Shown here piece after piece: positions 25,131 through 37,355 of a DNA stretch of 64,000 bases; position 1 is the first letter of the stretch; every line of letters starts with the position of its first letter. The stretch is from Gavia stellata (taxonomy: Eukaryota > Chordata > Aves > Gaviiformes > Gaviidae): the NCBI RefSeq assembly GCF_030936135.1, contig NC_082617.1, positions 5,438,475 to 5,502,474 on the forward strand. Direction: 5' to 3'. The notes beneath the pieces were generated by a model, which was given only the letters and a program-made list of their open reading frames with translations, was not told the origin of the DNA and did not search any database. The position numbers and the translations under genes are program-made.

Positions 25131-26061
25131 AAACCCCACAAAGTATCCAACAAGAAATGCAGCCATCTTTTCCTGTAAGTTATCTATGCTATTTTTCTTC
25201 CTTTCCTAATCCTTTTTTTTAAAATTCCTTCATCCCATTTTCAGAAGGAAAAGAGGACAATAGCCAAAAAAAAGGCAAAAAATGAAAGTTTGTAAAGGCT
25301 GATATCTTATCAAAAAAAGAAATAATCCATAGAATTATTGGAGAAAATCAGACCAGATAATTAACAACCTATTCTACAAAGCTTATATATATTTGCATAA
25401 CAGACTTCCTATTATTCAGCAACTTGCAGTTCATGCTTAACTGCCTAACAAAGAATAGCTATGCCTTAGTCAGTACCATCATTATATAGATGGTAAATGG
25501 ATGTTCATGTCCTCCTCGTCACATGATGAAACCGAGCACCTAATAAAAATAATTATCATTGTTGCACTATCAAGATCCACGGGACATCTGCTTGTCTCCT
25601 TTCTTCCCCAAAGCTAACCGAGAGGCTTTTTTTTAATCATCTCTCAGGTTTTCACTCTATTTCTAATGCTCCTTTCAGTGCCCTTCTCCTCCCCAAAAAT
25701 GATTCTCTCCTGTTCAGTGGTCCTCTGAAACTATCATCATGTATAATTGCTTCTGTTGACCATGCTGATTACTCCTGGTACCTTTCAGCAGTAAAAGCCT
25801 TGCATTTGCTTTCCGCCCCTTATAAATCAATTTCCTCAAAAGCCTGTTTGTGCAAAAGACCAAGCTCTTTTCCCTCTGATGATGAATGTGCTACATTTTT
25901 CATAGAGACGGGTAAGGGAGAAATTTCAGTGCAGTGTGCACATTTTGATACTGCAGTGCAACGTTGGGGGAAAAACAAATGAGCAAAATAAAAGCTGGAT
26001 GGGGTTGTTTTAAAAAAGGGGGGGCGAAAAAAGAAAATACTTTCCAAAAAGAATAGTTTCT

Positions 26062-26150
26062 TCATTATTTATTTGTATTTATTTATAACTATCCCTGGAG
26101 GCCCCAACCAAGACTATGGCTGCATTGTGCTAAGCCTTGTACCTTTCTGG
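26062..26150 (+). repeat. Ancient amniote interspersed repeat fragment
   Basis: ATTATTTATTTGTATTTATT, then CCCTGGAGGCCCCAACCAAG and GCATTGTGCTAAGCCTTGTA, match a repeat very common in turtle and crocodilian genomes as I remember it (ATTATTTGTATTGCAG, then CTAGGAGCCCCAATCA, CCATTGTGCTAGGCGCTGTA). I do not recall its database name. The match is good for such an old element. Confidence 0.5.
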
Positions 26151-26619
26151 GAATAGTTCATTCTTAACCATGAGAGAATTTCCAATTAACTAATAAGGCT
26201 GTTTGCAGTTGTTTTTATTTCATTTATCTGCACAGAAAATGTTGATGATGGCTAGGACTACATCTCCCATAATGCAACACAGCCCCTCTTTTTGCAGAGT
26301 CACCCAGTGCCTGCAGTCAGTCCCATGGCCATGACTCAGCATCGCAGGTGGTACGGGGCAGAGGGTCCAGCCTCGGGAGAAGAATGGTGGCATCACAGCC
26401 AAATGGCTGTGTCAAACACCTCTTTCAAAGATGAAACTTTCATTTTTCCAGTGCTTGTCTTTTCAGTTTAAAAAAAAAAAAAAATCGCATTTTCATCAGA
26501 AAGCAATAGTACTGCAAAAAAACCCCAGCCCATGACTTTCAATCAAAAGGCTGTTTGAAAATCCAGAACCACAGTCCTGACGCAGAATTTTTTGGCCAGC
26601 CATACTAAAACACCAAGAA

Positions 26620-26680
26620 TAAGGCAGTGTTATTTTTCTCAATTTACACATAAGCAATGAAGCACAGGACTAAGAGGGAG
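26620..26680 (-). repeat. MIR-like ancient SINE fragment
   Basis: GTGTTATTTTTCTCAATTTA, CACATAAGCAATGAAGCACA and GGACTAAGA follow the reverse-complemented MIR 3' segment (TATTATCCCCATTTTACAGA, TGAGGAAACTGAGGCACAG). A diverged relic in intron 6. Confidence 0.4.
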
Positions 26681-28837
26681 ATCCTGAGCTGATTTAAAGC
26701 AGCACCAGTTCACTGCAGCCTCCTCGACTTTGAAGGTGCTATCCCAAATCACACCAACTCTTGATTTGCCCCGCACGATTTTTTCAAATTGACATAGGAA
26801 TCCAACACAGATCAGAAGCAGAATACAGATCTTTCAGGCTATCAGCAGCTTCCTGTGCAAACAGTATTTGCTTTCAGAGCACTCATGTGCCTTTCAGCCC
26901 ACTTTATTGGAAAAGCCTTCAGATGTCATCAGAGATTTCTTTTCTGCTGTTCATTATGAAGAAATTCCTCTAGTTATTGGGAATATTTATTAAAACAAAG
27001 AAGCAAAATACTAATACTACATTCTTTTGTGATAGCAACTTTCATCTCAAAGGATAAGTTCACGCACGATGCAACAAAGTGATGAATGAGATGCAGCAGC
27101 TTTAAACATAAAGATAATCACTCCGTCTAGCCCTGAAAAGACTCCAGCCCTGGGTGGAATAGGGCTACAGCACAGCAGAGAATTGCACTGCAATGTGTCA
27201 CTTTAACATGGCAAATGAAAAACACCTTCCCCTGTTGAAATCTCAAGGGAAGGGAGACTGAACATAATTATCTACCACAGTTTTTGCTTAGATCAAGCGC
27301 AACAAGCACAGAATGTAACAGTAAAACAATCACTGTGGGACTGTAATTCTTCTCTCTCCACAGGGCTCTTCACCTTCTAAGTGTCTGGGTTAGATCCCCT
27401 GGGAATGTAAAGGGGTTTGATGAGTGGTGGCCAACATGTGGCTCTTGAGCATCTTGTGTGAAGATCCTGTGCCAGAACTAGCAACTAGTAACACTTAACT
27501 AGTGGCAGAGCTGTACTGGCAGGCACTGCCAGTAATCCTAATTTGTGTAGTATGAGCTAGCAGAAGATTCTGAAATCCACATTTCAGGTTTGCCCTGGTG
27601 TACCCACCTCATCCATGAATCTATAGAAACTCCCAGAAAGCCACTGACCTCTTCAGCTAGTGACCTACTTCTGGAACTGCCCCAGCCTTGTGGCTCCCCA
27701 TAGCATATGGGGGGCTCTTGTCAAGATGGTCATCAGCCTTGGGCCGTTAACTACTGCTCTGACTTTGCTCAGCTGAGCACCAAGTTGACAGCGTGAGTTG
27801 GACATAAGAATCTGTGCAACAGCAGACACACCAACAGAGTCCACATTTTGAAGTATGAAGCAGTCCTCAACAGCCCGTTGAGGAAACATCATAGGCTGCT
27901 TCATTTCAACCATTAAAGGGATTAAGGTGACCTCCACCATGAAGAAAGAAATTGCAGCTGGGAAGACTTCTGCAGAAGAATTCTTCAGTGCCTTGAATGG
28001 AGCTAGATGGTCCCTTCCTCATAGTTTTGTTTCCTAACATGGAGACCTGGACAGTTATAACAATAATCATAAAAGAAAATGTGTTGGAAAGTAACTGGCT
28101 AACACTATGAGAGGCAGCACAGGGATGAGAAGTTCTCTATTAAGTTCTATTTAGTGCCCGTGTGGCTGCAGGGCAGGCAGACCACTTGCTAAAGGAAAGG
28201 ATGTTATTGCACTGATAATATTGCTCTCTCTCCTACCTCAAGCCCTTGAGAGTGATGTTGCACACCTACTATGGCTGTTACCAGCATCAGTGTGGAACAA
28301 ACTCCGCTGACACCCCCAGCGTCACACTGGGAGAAAGCGAAGGGAGAAGAGAAATGTTCACACCAGCAGACATCAGCACTGTAGGAGAGAGGAGTCATTT
28401 TCCCTTCTCCTATCTCAAATGAGGTGTCATCTGGCCTGTGCTCTCTCTCTGTGAATTGCCTTTCACCAAAGCAGAATAAATCATTCATGCAAATCTGAAA
28501 AGCAATTTCTGCATCATTCATATTGTGGAAGTTTCTCTGTAGAACTATTAAAGAGAGATTCTGAGCTGGTTTAGTATGAAAAATCAGATTTTTAATCAAG
28601 CAAACTCTTCCATGGAAAATATTCCCTTATACATAGAATTACTTGTGGTGTGTGTTTTTGTCTGTATGTGAAAAAAAGGCAATCCCTCAAGACTAACATC
28701 ACATTTTTGGGTTCAATATCCTCTATTTTTTATCCAAACTGGAACATTGTATTAAGGGAAGAAAGGATTCTTCACTGGTATAATCTGACATGTTCTGTTT
28801 GAAATAAATCAATCAGAAAACGTGTTTTCTCTGTTAC

Positions 28838-29074
28838 CTGAATTCTCCAGATCTTTATAGGCTTCTGTCCAGGTCTTGGCCATGTTTGCTAGTGTGTATT
28901 CCATGATCTGGATGTCGGTGATGGGGCAGTTGCACTGCGGGAACTCCTCCGCACACTGGCAGCCGCACTGGCTGTTCCGGCAGATGTACTCCCCCTCCCC
29001 GTTGCACATGATGTAACTCAAGGCAGACTGGACAAACTTCTCTTGTAAATACTGAGGGAAGATGATCTGGAGAC
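28838..29074 (-). CDS. BRINP1: BRINP1 coding exon 6: cysteine-rich segment
   Basis: The exon encodes about residues 229-307 and the first base of Asp308. It begins with [14 protein letters not shown] and then a compact cysteine-rich stretch with Cys at about 252, 260, 265, 267, 269, 276 and 278 ([10 protein letters not shown], then FPQCNCP), which resembles a small disulphide-bonded EGF-like module. It closes with a helical-looking segment, [16 protein letters not shown], and then KDLENS. The acceptor is TTTCTATGCCAG and the donor is TTCAG|GTAACA. The density of cysteines fits a protein folded in the endoplasmic reticulum. The length (2+234+1 bases) keeps frame with both neighbours. Reading through the donor gives only a few codons before a stop, so the donor call is secure. 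Confidence 0.96.
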
Positions 29075-31768
29075 CTGGCATAGAAACAAGAGGCAGGGAT
29101 GTTGGGGGTGGGGGGGCAAAAAAAGTGATTTCAGGCATCTGTTCTTCTTTTCAAAACCTGTTTCATTAACAGCTTGGGAAAGTGATGCTGAGGAACTAAA
29201 AGCTGCTGGGAGATTTCTCTCGAGCTGTCATGAGTAAGGAAGGTGGGGTACAAATTGCATGCCTCCAGTGCAAGTAGTGAGTTAGCTGAGAGCAGAGCCC
29301 ATCTGCTCTGTGAGCAAAGGGTGATGAGTAACTTCCCCCTCCCCAATGCCCAGTGTACCCTTTTCATCCCAGCCCAGGATCCCAGGACAGTACAAAGCAT
29401 CTGAATGCAAAACCTCCTTTATTCCCAGGTGCACATTTTTTATATTTTGCAACCAAGTGCTAGTTCAGGAGTGCTGAGCATTATATTGTTCTGACCTGTT
29501 TTGAGAGAGACTAAATAGGTTTGGTACCACAGAAACAAGGGAACTACACACTGAAGGAAAAAAGAAGAAAGAAAGGAAAACAGAAGAAAGGAAAATAATG
29601 CGAGGAGGGATTTATAAAAGACCCTTGCAGAGTTAAGTGCCCAGCTCCCACAGTATAAATACAGGAGCTGGCTACCTGAGTCTTTTCAGCTTGCTCCCTG
29701 CTAGGAAGGCTACTTGCCAAATCCTACAAAAGTGCAAATGGATTTAGTGCCAATGATTTCAGTGGTGCTCTGAAGATTTACATTAGCCAAGAGATCGATC
29801 CCTGTGTCTCTTTCTCCACAGCAAGTGTTTGTGTACCCATCCATCTGTGCAGGCATTAGTGCAGGTGTATGCTTGCTCAGGTACCAGAGGACATGATAAC
29901 AGTTTAAGTGTTTTTCCATCCTGTCCTTCTCCAGCCTCCATCTCCAGGCTCCCTACAGATGTCCATGAGGATTCACAGCTGTTTCCTTCTACCTGGCGAA
30001 TCCTGCTTGTCAGACTCAGTCAGCATCTGCAGTGCACGAGGCAGGGACGACAATAACTATGAGCGAGCCTTTTGCAGAAGCCTGGCCCGCTTCACCTTCC
30101 TTGTAAAAGGCCCAGGGATTTCAGAGTGGCAGATAAAGGAGTTTATGGCTTGAACAGCAGTTCTGAACTCCAGTGTAATGAAGGCACGCAGGTCAATTAC
30201 CCATCTGTTTGTGTTTCTATTGCATTGAATTACTGTATCCGTGGCTGACAGCTCATTGGAGTGGAATGAAAATAAGACAATAATTCAGAGGATGAGAGAG
30301 TGCAGGAAGGGCTGTGACTCCTTTCAGAAGTTCAGGCCCACCTCTGTGATGGGTCATGTTCACCTCAGGCAAGAGAAAAGCAGCAGGCAGTGCCCCAGAG
30401 ACCCCCATTACCCTTTTGCTTCTGGTTCCACAGAGACACCTCAGCCTTGACAAGGTCCCTCTGGAAGACCAAGTCTGGGGCGGTCAGGAGGGTCCTGAAG
30501 GCACAGGCACCTCTGTTTCCTCTCCCTTCCCGCCGTTGCCCAGGCACGGTCTCCGAGAGCACCATGCCCGGGGCCAGAAGCTGCCCCATGGTCTGACCTC
30601 ACTCGCAGACGAGCGTGGGGCAGCGGAGCACACGCAGGGTGAACGCAGAGCAGCCTTCAGCTGGAGAAGACATTCGTGACACTTGCACAAGGAAGGATTT
30701 CAAGCCCGGCATTTGGAGGCACTGTGTCTGCACAGATCCTGTTGCCTTTTCCACGGTGCTGTTGCAGGGAAGGGAGGGAACGTGCAAGGGGCTGACCAGA
30801 GTCTAAAGCATCCCTGCGAACACCTCAAAACTAGTCTAAGGAGGATCAGCATTTTGAGGCCCCTTTGGTCTTTCCTGAGATGTTTCTTGCTCACCTTTCC
30901 TCCTGTTGTCTTCAGGAAGGACTGAAGTTCAGTCTCTTGTAGGGATTTATCTGAAGCAACCACCACAGAGGAACGGTCCCATTTCAAACCTTCACACTGA
31001 CACTAGGGATGGTCCCACCTGCCAGACTCCAAGACTTTCCTTTAGGACGGAAAGAAGGTGCAGCGCTGTTGGAGAACCGAGATCTACAAAAGGGGCTTGG
31101 AAAGCCTGAAGGCTGCTGTACTCACTGAGCTTGCAGGCTCACAGGAGAGGCGGGCTGGACTTCTTGAGGTGCATTGACCCTGTTTATTCATGGTCCAAGT
31201 CCCATGAATAAATCTTTCCACTCTCTGCTTCATGGAGGAGCAACCTGCCCTGGTTGCTCCTCCAACCTTTGAATATGAGGCCCAAATGCCCGCAGGCTCT
31301 TCAGCTCTCCGTATTTTCTCTTTGAATTCTAACTTGGATAATGGCACTGACATGCTGACTGGTCCCAGCTACAAATGATACTGGCTTTGGAGATTTTTTT
31401 CTGGAGGGGAGAGAGGTAAAAAAAAGCAACTAAAGTTTCAGGGAAAGCACTTGCCATTGCAAGAACCATCCATTGTATGTCTCAGCACATGCAGAAACAT
31501 GAATACCCTGTAATCTCCAAAGCATAACATGGTCTCACCCTACACTGCAGAGCACCTCATGTAGATGCTTGCTCTTTGTCCATAAAACTCATGGTTTCTA
31601 AAAAACATTTCCAGGATAACCTTCTCTTGTAAGAATAATCTCATATTTAAGAGGTAATCAGAGCCCCTGTACACTTATCACCAATTCAGCAAAACACTTC
31701 TATAAATACTTTAACCAGGTAAGCAGTTCTGCTGGAATCCATGCAGTTAATTGTAGCATTTAAAAAGC

Positions 31769-31790
31769 AGCACATATTTAAATATGTGCT
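31769..31790. repeat. Perfect 22-base palindrome
   Basis: AGCACATATTT is followed immediately by its exact reverse complement, with no spacer. Confidence 0.9.
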
Positions 31791-32287
31791 TAGACCAGGA
31801 ACAAGTGACACACAAATCCAGCTACTCATCGAAACACGAGTGTGCATACACCAAATGCAAAGCCCTAACTTTGAAATTGCAAACATGCTGTAGGGAGCAC
31901 ATGTGACTCAGATCTTCCAGCCAGGAATTGCCTTGTGGAAGAAATCAGTGTTAGGGTTACTGAAATACAACCATGCTTGTTTTCACATTTGTATTTTGAC
32001 ATTTATGTATAAATACCCACATGTTTATCATCATACCCAGACACAGGCAGATTCATGTAAATATTTTTGGTTTTGTATCGAGCTTCCTTGTGACCAGATG
32101 CTAATGAGATATTTTACAAGTACTGGGCCAGTAGCATCTCACTCAGTCCTGGTACCCCGCTCTGTCATTCATATGTAGTTCCGTACCATGCCCAGTGACT
32201 AAATATTGCTAAAATTGAGTTGATTATAGCTGTCAGTAAAGCACAGGTGTGATTAATCATGTTTAAGGTAATCTTCACAAACATGAG

Positions 32288-32330
32288 ATTGTAAGAAGGC
32301 CATACTGGTTGAGACCACTGCTCTGGGTGC
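32288..32330 (+). repeat. Possible ancient amniote repeat fragment
   Basis: TAAGAAGGCCATACTGGTTG followed by AGACCA resembles the start of a repeat common in reptiles (ATAAGAACGGCCATACTGGG, then TCAGACCAA). Only about 30 bases match, so this is tentative. Confidence 0.3.
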
Positions 32331-33935
32331 TTCAGTTACCACCTTTAAAGCAGGAAATCTGTAGTCCCAAGGGCTGAAACAGGACACCAGCCCCACGGAG
32401 CAGCTTGCAGCCAGCCGTGCTAGCTGGAAAAGCCCTGCTGCCAGCCACAGTCTTAATAAAACATCCCAAGATGCTGTTTTGTTACCTAAGAATTTTCTTT
32501 GAATATTGCAAACATTAGAAAAAAAATTTTAAACTTTCAGTGCTGTCTACTGATAAAGTAACCTCATCTCAGCAGCCGAGCAGGGGGGCTACCTGATCTT
32601 AAAGGCTGAAATACTGGACCATTTTCATGGGGTGAACACCTCAGTCCAAGCCAGGGTGCACAAGGAATGGGCTTGTCCTCCACAGCAGCCTCAAGAGCTG
32701 ATAATACATGCAGAAGGTAAGTTTGCTGGCGACGAGTGTTAGGGAGGATCAGAAAGGAGGAGTTCTGCCACTCTAAAGTGTAAAGTTCCTCTTTAAAAAT
32801 TAAGAACAACACAGATTTGGTATAGGTTTGGCTTAAATAACTACAGGCAGAATATGAAGTGTCTGACAAGGGAACATGTCCTTAATTCACCTAGAAAAAC
32901 TATTAGAGAGAGATGTTTGGTTTTGGACTGTACATAAAAGGCTTCCTGCATTAAAAGAAGTAAATTTCCCCAGCTCTAAATTAGAGCTATTTGAAACATT
33001 TTCCACAGTAGAGTTCTCTGTTGAAAATGCAGTTTCATTGAAGCATTTTGTGAGAGCACGTCGACTCCAAAAGCACTTTTGACAGGGAAAGGTCTAAATG
33101 TATTTTTCATACTTCCTCATCTTGTTTCACTGAAAAGCTGAAATGTTTTGTGTTGTCATTACTGCTCTGCCCATCTTGACAAAGACTTTAATATTAATTG
33201 TAACGTAAATTTTAATATTCTGTTACTATAATTGCTGTAACAAACTACCTAATACGCAATACTTCCTGCTTAATGTCGCAATGTTTAGAATACCACAGAA
33301 GGATTTTACCATATTGAAATAGTGCCATGTTGCAATATTGACATATACTGTCATACTGTCCAAGAAGATATGTCTCTGGAATTTTAATTTCCTGAAATTT
33401 TTCAAAATGTTGCTTTTTTTCCCCCACTCAAATTTTCGAATTTCAGCCTAGGGCACTTTTCCAGGGAACACAAATTCCCATTTCCCACCAGACTGCTGTA
33501 GAGCTGTAAGCATCTTCCCCTTCCGTGCTCTCGTTTACTCCTTTTCCAGGCAGCTCATGCATCAGCTGCACTGGAGGCGGAGGCAGGTGAAGGGACGGTT
33601 TCGTGCAGGTGGCAGGGACAGGAGGGTACGAAGTGCAAGTAAGTGCAGTCACCTGCGAGATCCTGGCCCACAACAGGATCCCCCCAGCCCTGTGAGGAGA
33701 GGCTGCATCACCGCACAGCCCTCCCCATGCACAGGACAGGGAACCAGCCCCCAGGTAGTGCTAGGAAAAAGGGAAACCTTCTGAGCTGCTGTGATAAACG
33801 TACCTGTATATATACCCCAGTGCAGGCATCTGACACAGATGTACGTGCATGCTGGGTCCACATGGATACTGGTTTGTAAATTAGTGATGCTTTTCTGTCC
33901 ATGTAACCACAGATGCAGAACCAGCCACCCCGCAC

Positions 33936-33946
33936 TGCGCATGCGT
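33936..33946. promoter_or_regulatory. NRF1-like motif in a CpG-richer patch
   Basis: TGCGCATGCGT is close to the palindromic NRF1 consensus (TGCGCATGCGCA). Such sites are usually found in CpG promoters. Here it lies in intron 5 in sequence with more CpG than its surroundings, without other promoter signals. Confidence 0.3.
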
Positions 33947-34890
33947 CCAGCTCCTCCCCTAAACCTCCAGGCTGGCTGACCTTCCCAAACCCTACATGCA
34001 GGCACGAAGGTAGCTTAGCTCTGGGTCCGGCCATTGCATCTCCTAAAGGGCACGTCTTTAAAACCACGACTGTCAGGGCTGGGTGGCAACAAGCAAGTTC
34101 AGAAACAGAAATTCTCCCTGTCATGAAGATGCTGCTCTTTTATTGAGCCGGCCTCGGAGCCAGAATGACAGGAAGGCAGTAACACGGATTTCTGTCAGGA
34201 GCTCATGTTTGGCTGCTAATCAGATCAGAGGAGACTCGGTCACGATCCATTACCTGCAGCCCTGTGACTAATTCCTAATGAGGCCTCTCAGAGCAGAGGA
34301 AGGATCCTGGGTAATTAACCCAAGAACCACACTCCAGATTAGGCGGAAAACACTCAGGTGTAGCTTTAAAGGTCACTTTGCTCTATTAGGAAGAGCTCTT
34401 ACCTTCCTCCCTTCCCTCACTGTCTCCCTTGGCTGGGGTCTCGCCTCTCTCTGCGCTAGGTTATGCCAAGAAGCTCCGTGAAACCCACGTGGAGTTGACC
34501 CCTGAGATTCTCTGTCTGCTCCCATCAGAAATCATGGCCTCATCCACCTGACTTCCCCTCTATCTCCTAAATTTTCCCTCTTCCTCCACCTCCTTCCCCC
34601 TCCCAGGCATCTTGCTTTTTTTCTTCTCATAGGGTCAGATAGCCAATAGAGATCTATTGATTTACCTACTTACCAGTTCATCTGCCTATAAACTGAGCTG
34701 TCTGCTTATTTAACTGTTTACCTAGTTATCACCTGATGTGTCATCCTTGGGGTTTCATCACCAGCAGCCATCATCACAGTATATAAAAAGCCTCAAAATG
34801 TTTATTGTTAATTAGGTAAGAACCAGAACTCAATGATTTAGATAATCACTGGAATAGTGAAAACAACCTGCCTGTTATTTTTAAAGGCAA

Positions 34891-34918
34891 ATAATAACAA
34901 CAACAATAATAATAATAT
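34891..34918. repeat. AAT/AAC trinucleotide simple repeat
   Basis: Consecutive AAT and AAC units, about nine in total, in intron 5. Confidence 0.8.
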
Positions 34919-35757
34919 ATCCACAACATGACTCAGTAAATGAAACCTACTTTCTGTGAAACCAAGATTAAAACACTACTTGCCAAATTATACTCAAAGC
35001 AGAAGATGTAATGTAGCCCATTCATCTGAAAAATTAAAATTTGTGCAAGTACAAGGATTCCAGAAATAAAACCATCCTGGCAAATGAGCAATTAAATCCC
35101 ACATTTCCTTATTTTGTCAAAAACTTGGGAATAACCTTAGTAAATTACACACCCAGTGAATTTCCTCCTTTGACTGAAGTTGACTTCTTGCTAACCAGCA
35201 TGTATTTATTTATTAATTCAGTCGTGACCTCTATCTGTTGACTTCTGGACTAGCTCCCCAACCGGGACTGAAGCCATGGCTTCTAGCATCCAAATAAAAC
35301 CTCTGTGACTTTTCCCAAAGATTATGGTCATTAGAGAGTCCCAAAAGCTGATCTGCAAACCTCTTACGCAAATCAGCAGTTTAGGAGGGACAAAGAGAGA
35401 CGTGGACAGAATACCCCTTCAATATTAATGGAAAAAGGTCACATTTATTTGTTTTGATGTATGTATAATACACAAAAGTCCATCAAAACTCAATAGCAGA
35501 GGGGACCCAGACACTTCACTGGGGTCCAGTCTGCAGTTCCTTGCACCTTTAGCTCAGTCCCTGTCAAGCCATGGCTCTGCTGTGCTGAGCATCATATGAA
35601 GCCACCAGAAGCCACTGGTCCTGCTTCAGGGAACTTACAGTGAAGGCGGCAATCACAGCAGAGGCGGCAAAAAGGCTAGAAAAAAGGCTACCCCTCTCTC
35701 ATTTCATCCCCCCACTCCACACCCGGTATTACCATCTCCCTCATTCCTGTGCCCTAC

Positions 35758-35863
35758 CTTGCAGGTGGAGTTTGCTCTCAGTGCTTTGCAGAAGGACAGA
35801 ACTCACAGAGTCCAGATTGTCGTAGCTGTTACAGCCCAGGGGGCCAGTCCGAGTTTCTGTTAC
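35758..35863 (-). CDS. BRINP1: BRINP1 coding exon 5: end of the MACPF region
   Basis: This 106-base exon encodes 35 residues (about 194-228) plus one base of Gly229. It opens with Val-Thr-Glu-Thr-Arg-Thr-Gly-Pro and includes [18 protein letters not shown] and ESKLHLQ, which read as BRINP1. It starts directly after a CATAG acceptor, and its first six bases (GTAACA) themselves look like a splice donor, although the reading frame shows they are coding. It ends at CAAG|GTAGGG. It is the smallest coding exon in the window and sits between the shortest intron (1.3 kb) and the longest fully contained one (6.7 kb). It is too short to stand out as an open frame on its own and was placed by joining exons 4 and 6 in frame. 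Confidence 0.95.
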
Positions 35864-37185
35864 CTATGGAGGATGTAGAAAAGAGAGAGTTTTCCTTTTG
35901 ATTGCAGCATCACATCTTCCCCAGGCAGGTTCAGACCTTGTAATATAATGACCCCTTGTCACCAGCTGATGTAATCCAAAATGCATCTTCCCTAACTGGG
36001 AAAAAATGCCCACACTGGACAGACACGAGTAATGTTTGGCACACTCACAAGCTGAAAAAATAGAGTGAATTGTATCTGCTTTCTTTATGGTACTGCATGT
36101 TATTCTGGGCTTGGCAATGAGGTCCTGCAGATTGATGTTTCTCATAGAGGATCTCCACTGGAGAACATCAGAAGCCAGTAGAGGAATTATTCCCTGGCTT
36201 CTGTTATTGGAAAGCAAGATACAGAGATGGATTGCCAGCCCACAATGGTGTCTAGTGCTCCCACAATATGTGCACACCATCCTTGTGCTGAGGATAGATG
36301 GAGGCACAGATGACCTGCAGTGCTGTTGTTGTGGTTGTTGCTGTTGGTTTCCAGCCATGGAGGAGAGCTGCCCTTCCTGAATTCACAAAGGGTGATTATC
36401 TGCTGTCACTGTTTCAATATCTCAATTCGATTTCCCATCCAGAAGGGAACAGACTCAGCCATGAGACACCACAGAACAATAACAAGAGCTGAAACCTTTC
36501 AGAAGCGGCTAACAATGACGACTCCATCCACATTGCCTTCCCTGGAGTGAACTCTGCAACAATAAAATCCCTCCCCAGTATAGGATGATTGCTTTCAGAG
36601 AAGGCAGCCTTTGTCTGCAGAGCCATTTTCCCTATTTTGTATGCTCTGAGCAGCTCCCCTTCTTTCCTGCTGCAGCCCCCAAGCTGTCTCTCAGTCTGTT
36701 TCATTCCAGATGCCTCAGTAATGCCACACTGAGTTTTTCACCTTTTCGTGTGGTAAATTCATCTGAGAGCTGTTTAGCAGTCTTACACACAGTATTTTCT
36801 TCCACAAGAGGAAAATACTTCTGGGTTGCACGGGGTTGCCCATTTCACAGACCTGCCTTTCCCTTCCAACCTCCATTGCTGATCTGGATTATCTGTTCCC
36901 TCTCTCCCTTTCTGAGGTCACTGCCACACATAGTGGAAGTCTCCTATCCTACATAACCATCACACTGAATGCCCACCTCTTTCCAGATATTACTGGCCCT
37001 GGGGAAATCAATTCTTCAGTAAGGTCCATAAGAGAACAATTTACCCTGGGAAATCAGCACAGGAACAAAACAATTTGTGATCAAAAAAAGACATCACACT
37101 GGACTGGCAAAGTCCTGCCCCAAATCCCTGCAGTATTGGTATGGACACACAATCTTCTTTCTCTTCCCAAGGCAAGATACAGTAC
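35864..37185 (-). other. BRINP1: BRINP1 intron 4 (1.3 kb)
   Basis: The shortest intron, GTACTG to CTCCATAG. It has no recognised repeat. A 15-20 base CAACAGCAACA-type stretch on the minus strand near 36320-36350 explains a Gln-rich open frame there. Confidence 0.9.
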
Positions 37186-37355
37186 CTTGATTGCTCCGGT
37201 AGAGATCTGGATCTCGTGGAGTCTCCTCATGGTGCCATCACGGTCTACAAAGTAGGAGGAAGCAAGCTGGTGCAATGCTTCAACGCTCTGGGTAGCGTTT
37301 CCTGACTTTCTGTCGAGGCGGCTTTTGTCCATGTACATGGTCAAGGCCTCCTCTC
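37186..37355 (-). CDS. BRINP1: BRINP1 coding exon 4: MACPF domain, middle part
   Basis: The exon supplies two bases of Gly137 and then 56 codons (about residues 138-193). It starts after a strong pyrimidine-rich acceptor (CCTTCTGCTGCAG) and ends at AAG|GTACTG, in phase 0. Readable landmarks are [21 protein letters not shown] with an N-glycosylation sequon at about Asn156, [11 protein letters not shown] and [11 protein letters not shown]. It continues the MACPF domain begun in exon 3, so both lie on the lumenal or extracellular side. The donor lacks the usual G at +5. The exon length, 170 bases, fits the phase change from 1 to 0 exactly. I see no stop or frameshift. Confidence is high because all 56 residues read as BRINP1. 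Confidence 0.96.

Larger units (their letters stand above)
23409..28837 (-). other. BRINP1: BRINP1 intron 6 (5.4 kb)
   Basis: Begins GTAACA and ends TGTTCCAG. It contains a 30-base near-palindrome (23952-23981), an old CR1 tail (24690-25130), an ancient amniote repeat (26062-26150), a MIR-like relic (26620-26680) and an A run near 26470. I see no additional exon. Confidence 0.9.
29075..35757 (-). other. BRINP1: BRINP1 intron 5 (6.7 kb)
   Basis: Begins GTAGGG and ends CTATGCCAG. It contains CpG-richer patches at about 30479-30700 and 33540-34240 (the second with an NRF1-like TGCGCATGCGT), a perfect 22-base palindrome (31769-31790), a possible ancient repeat (32288-32330) and an AAT/AAC simple repeat (34891-34918). 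Several frames in the CpG-richer patches are open by chance; none is recognised as protein. Confidence 0.9.

Noticed and set aside
27424..27465. GTGGCCAACATGTGGCTCTT followed by GAGC, reminiscent of an old reptile repeat
   Set aside because: The match is short and I cannot name the family, so it is not listed as a feature.
36298..36358. Gln-rich frame near a CAACAGCAACA-type stretch in intron 4
   Set aside because: Short simple-sequence effect with no further coding signal.
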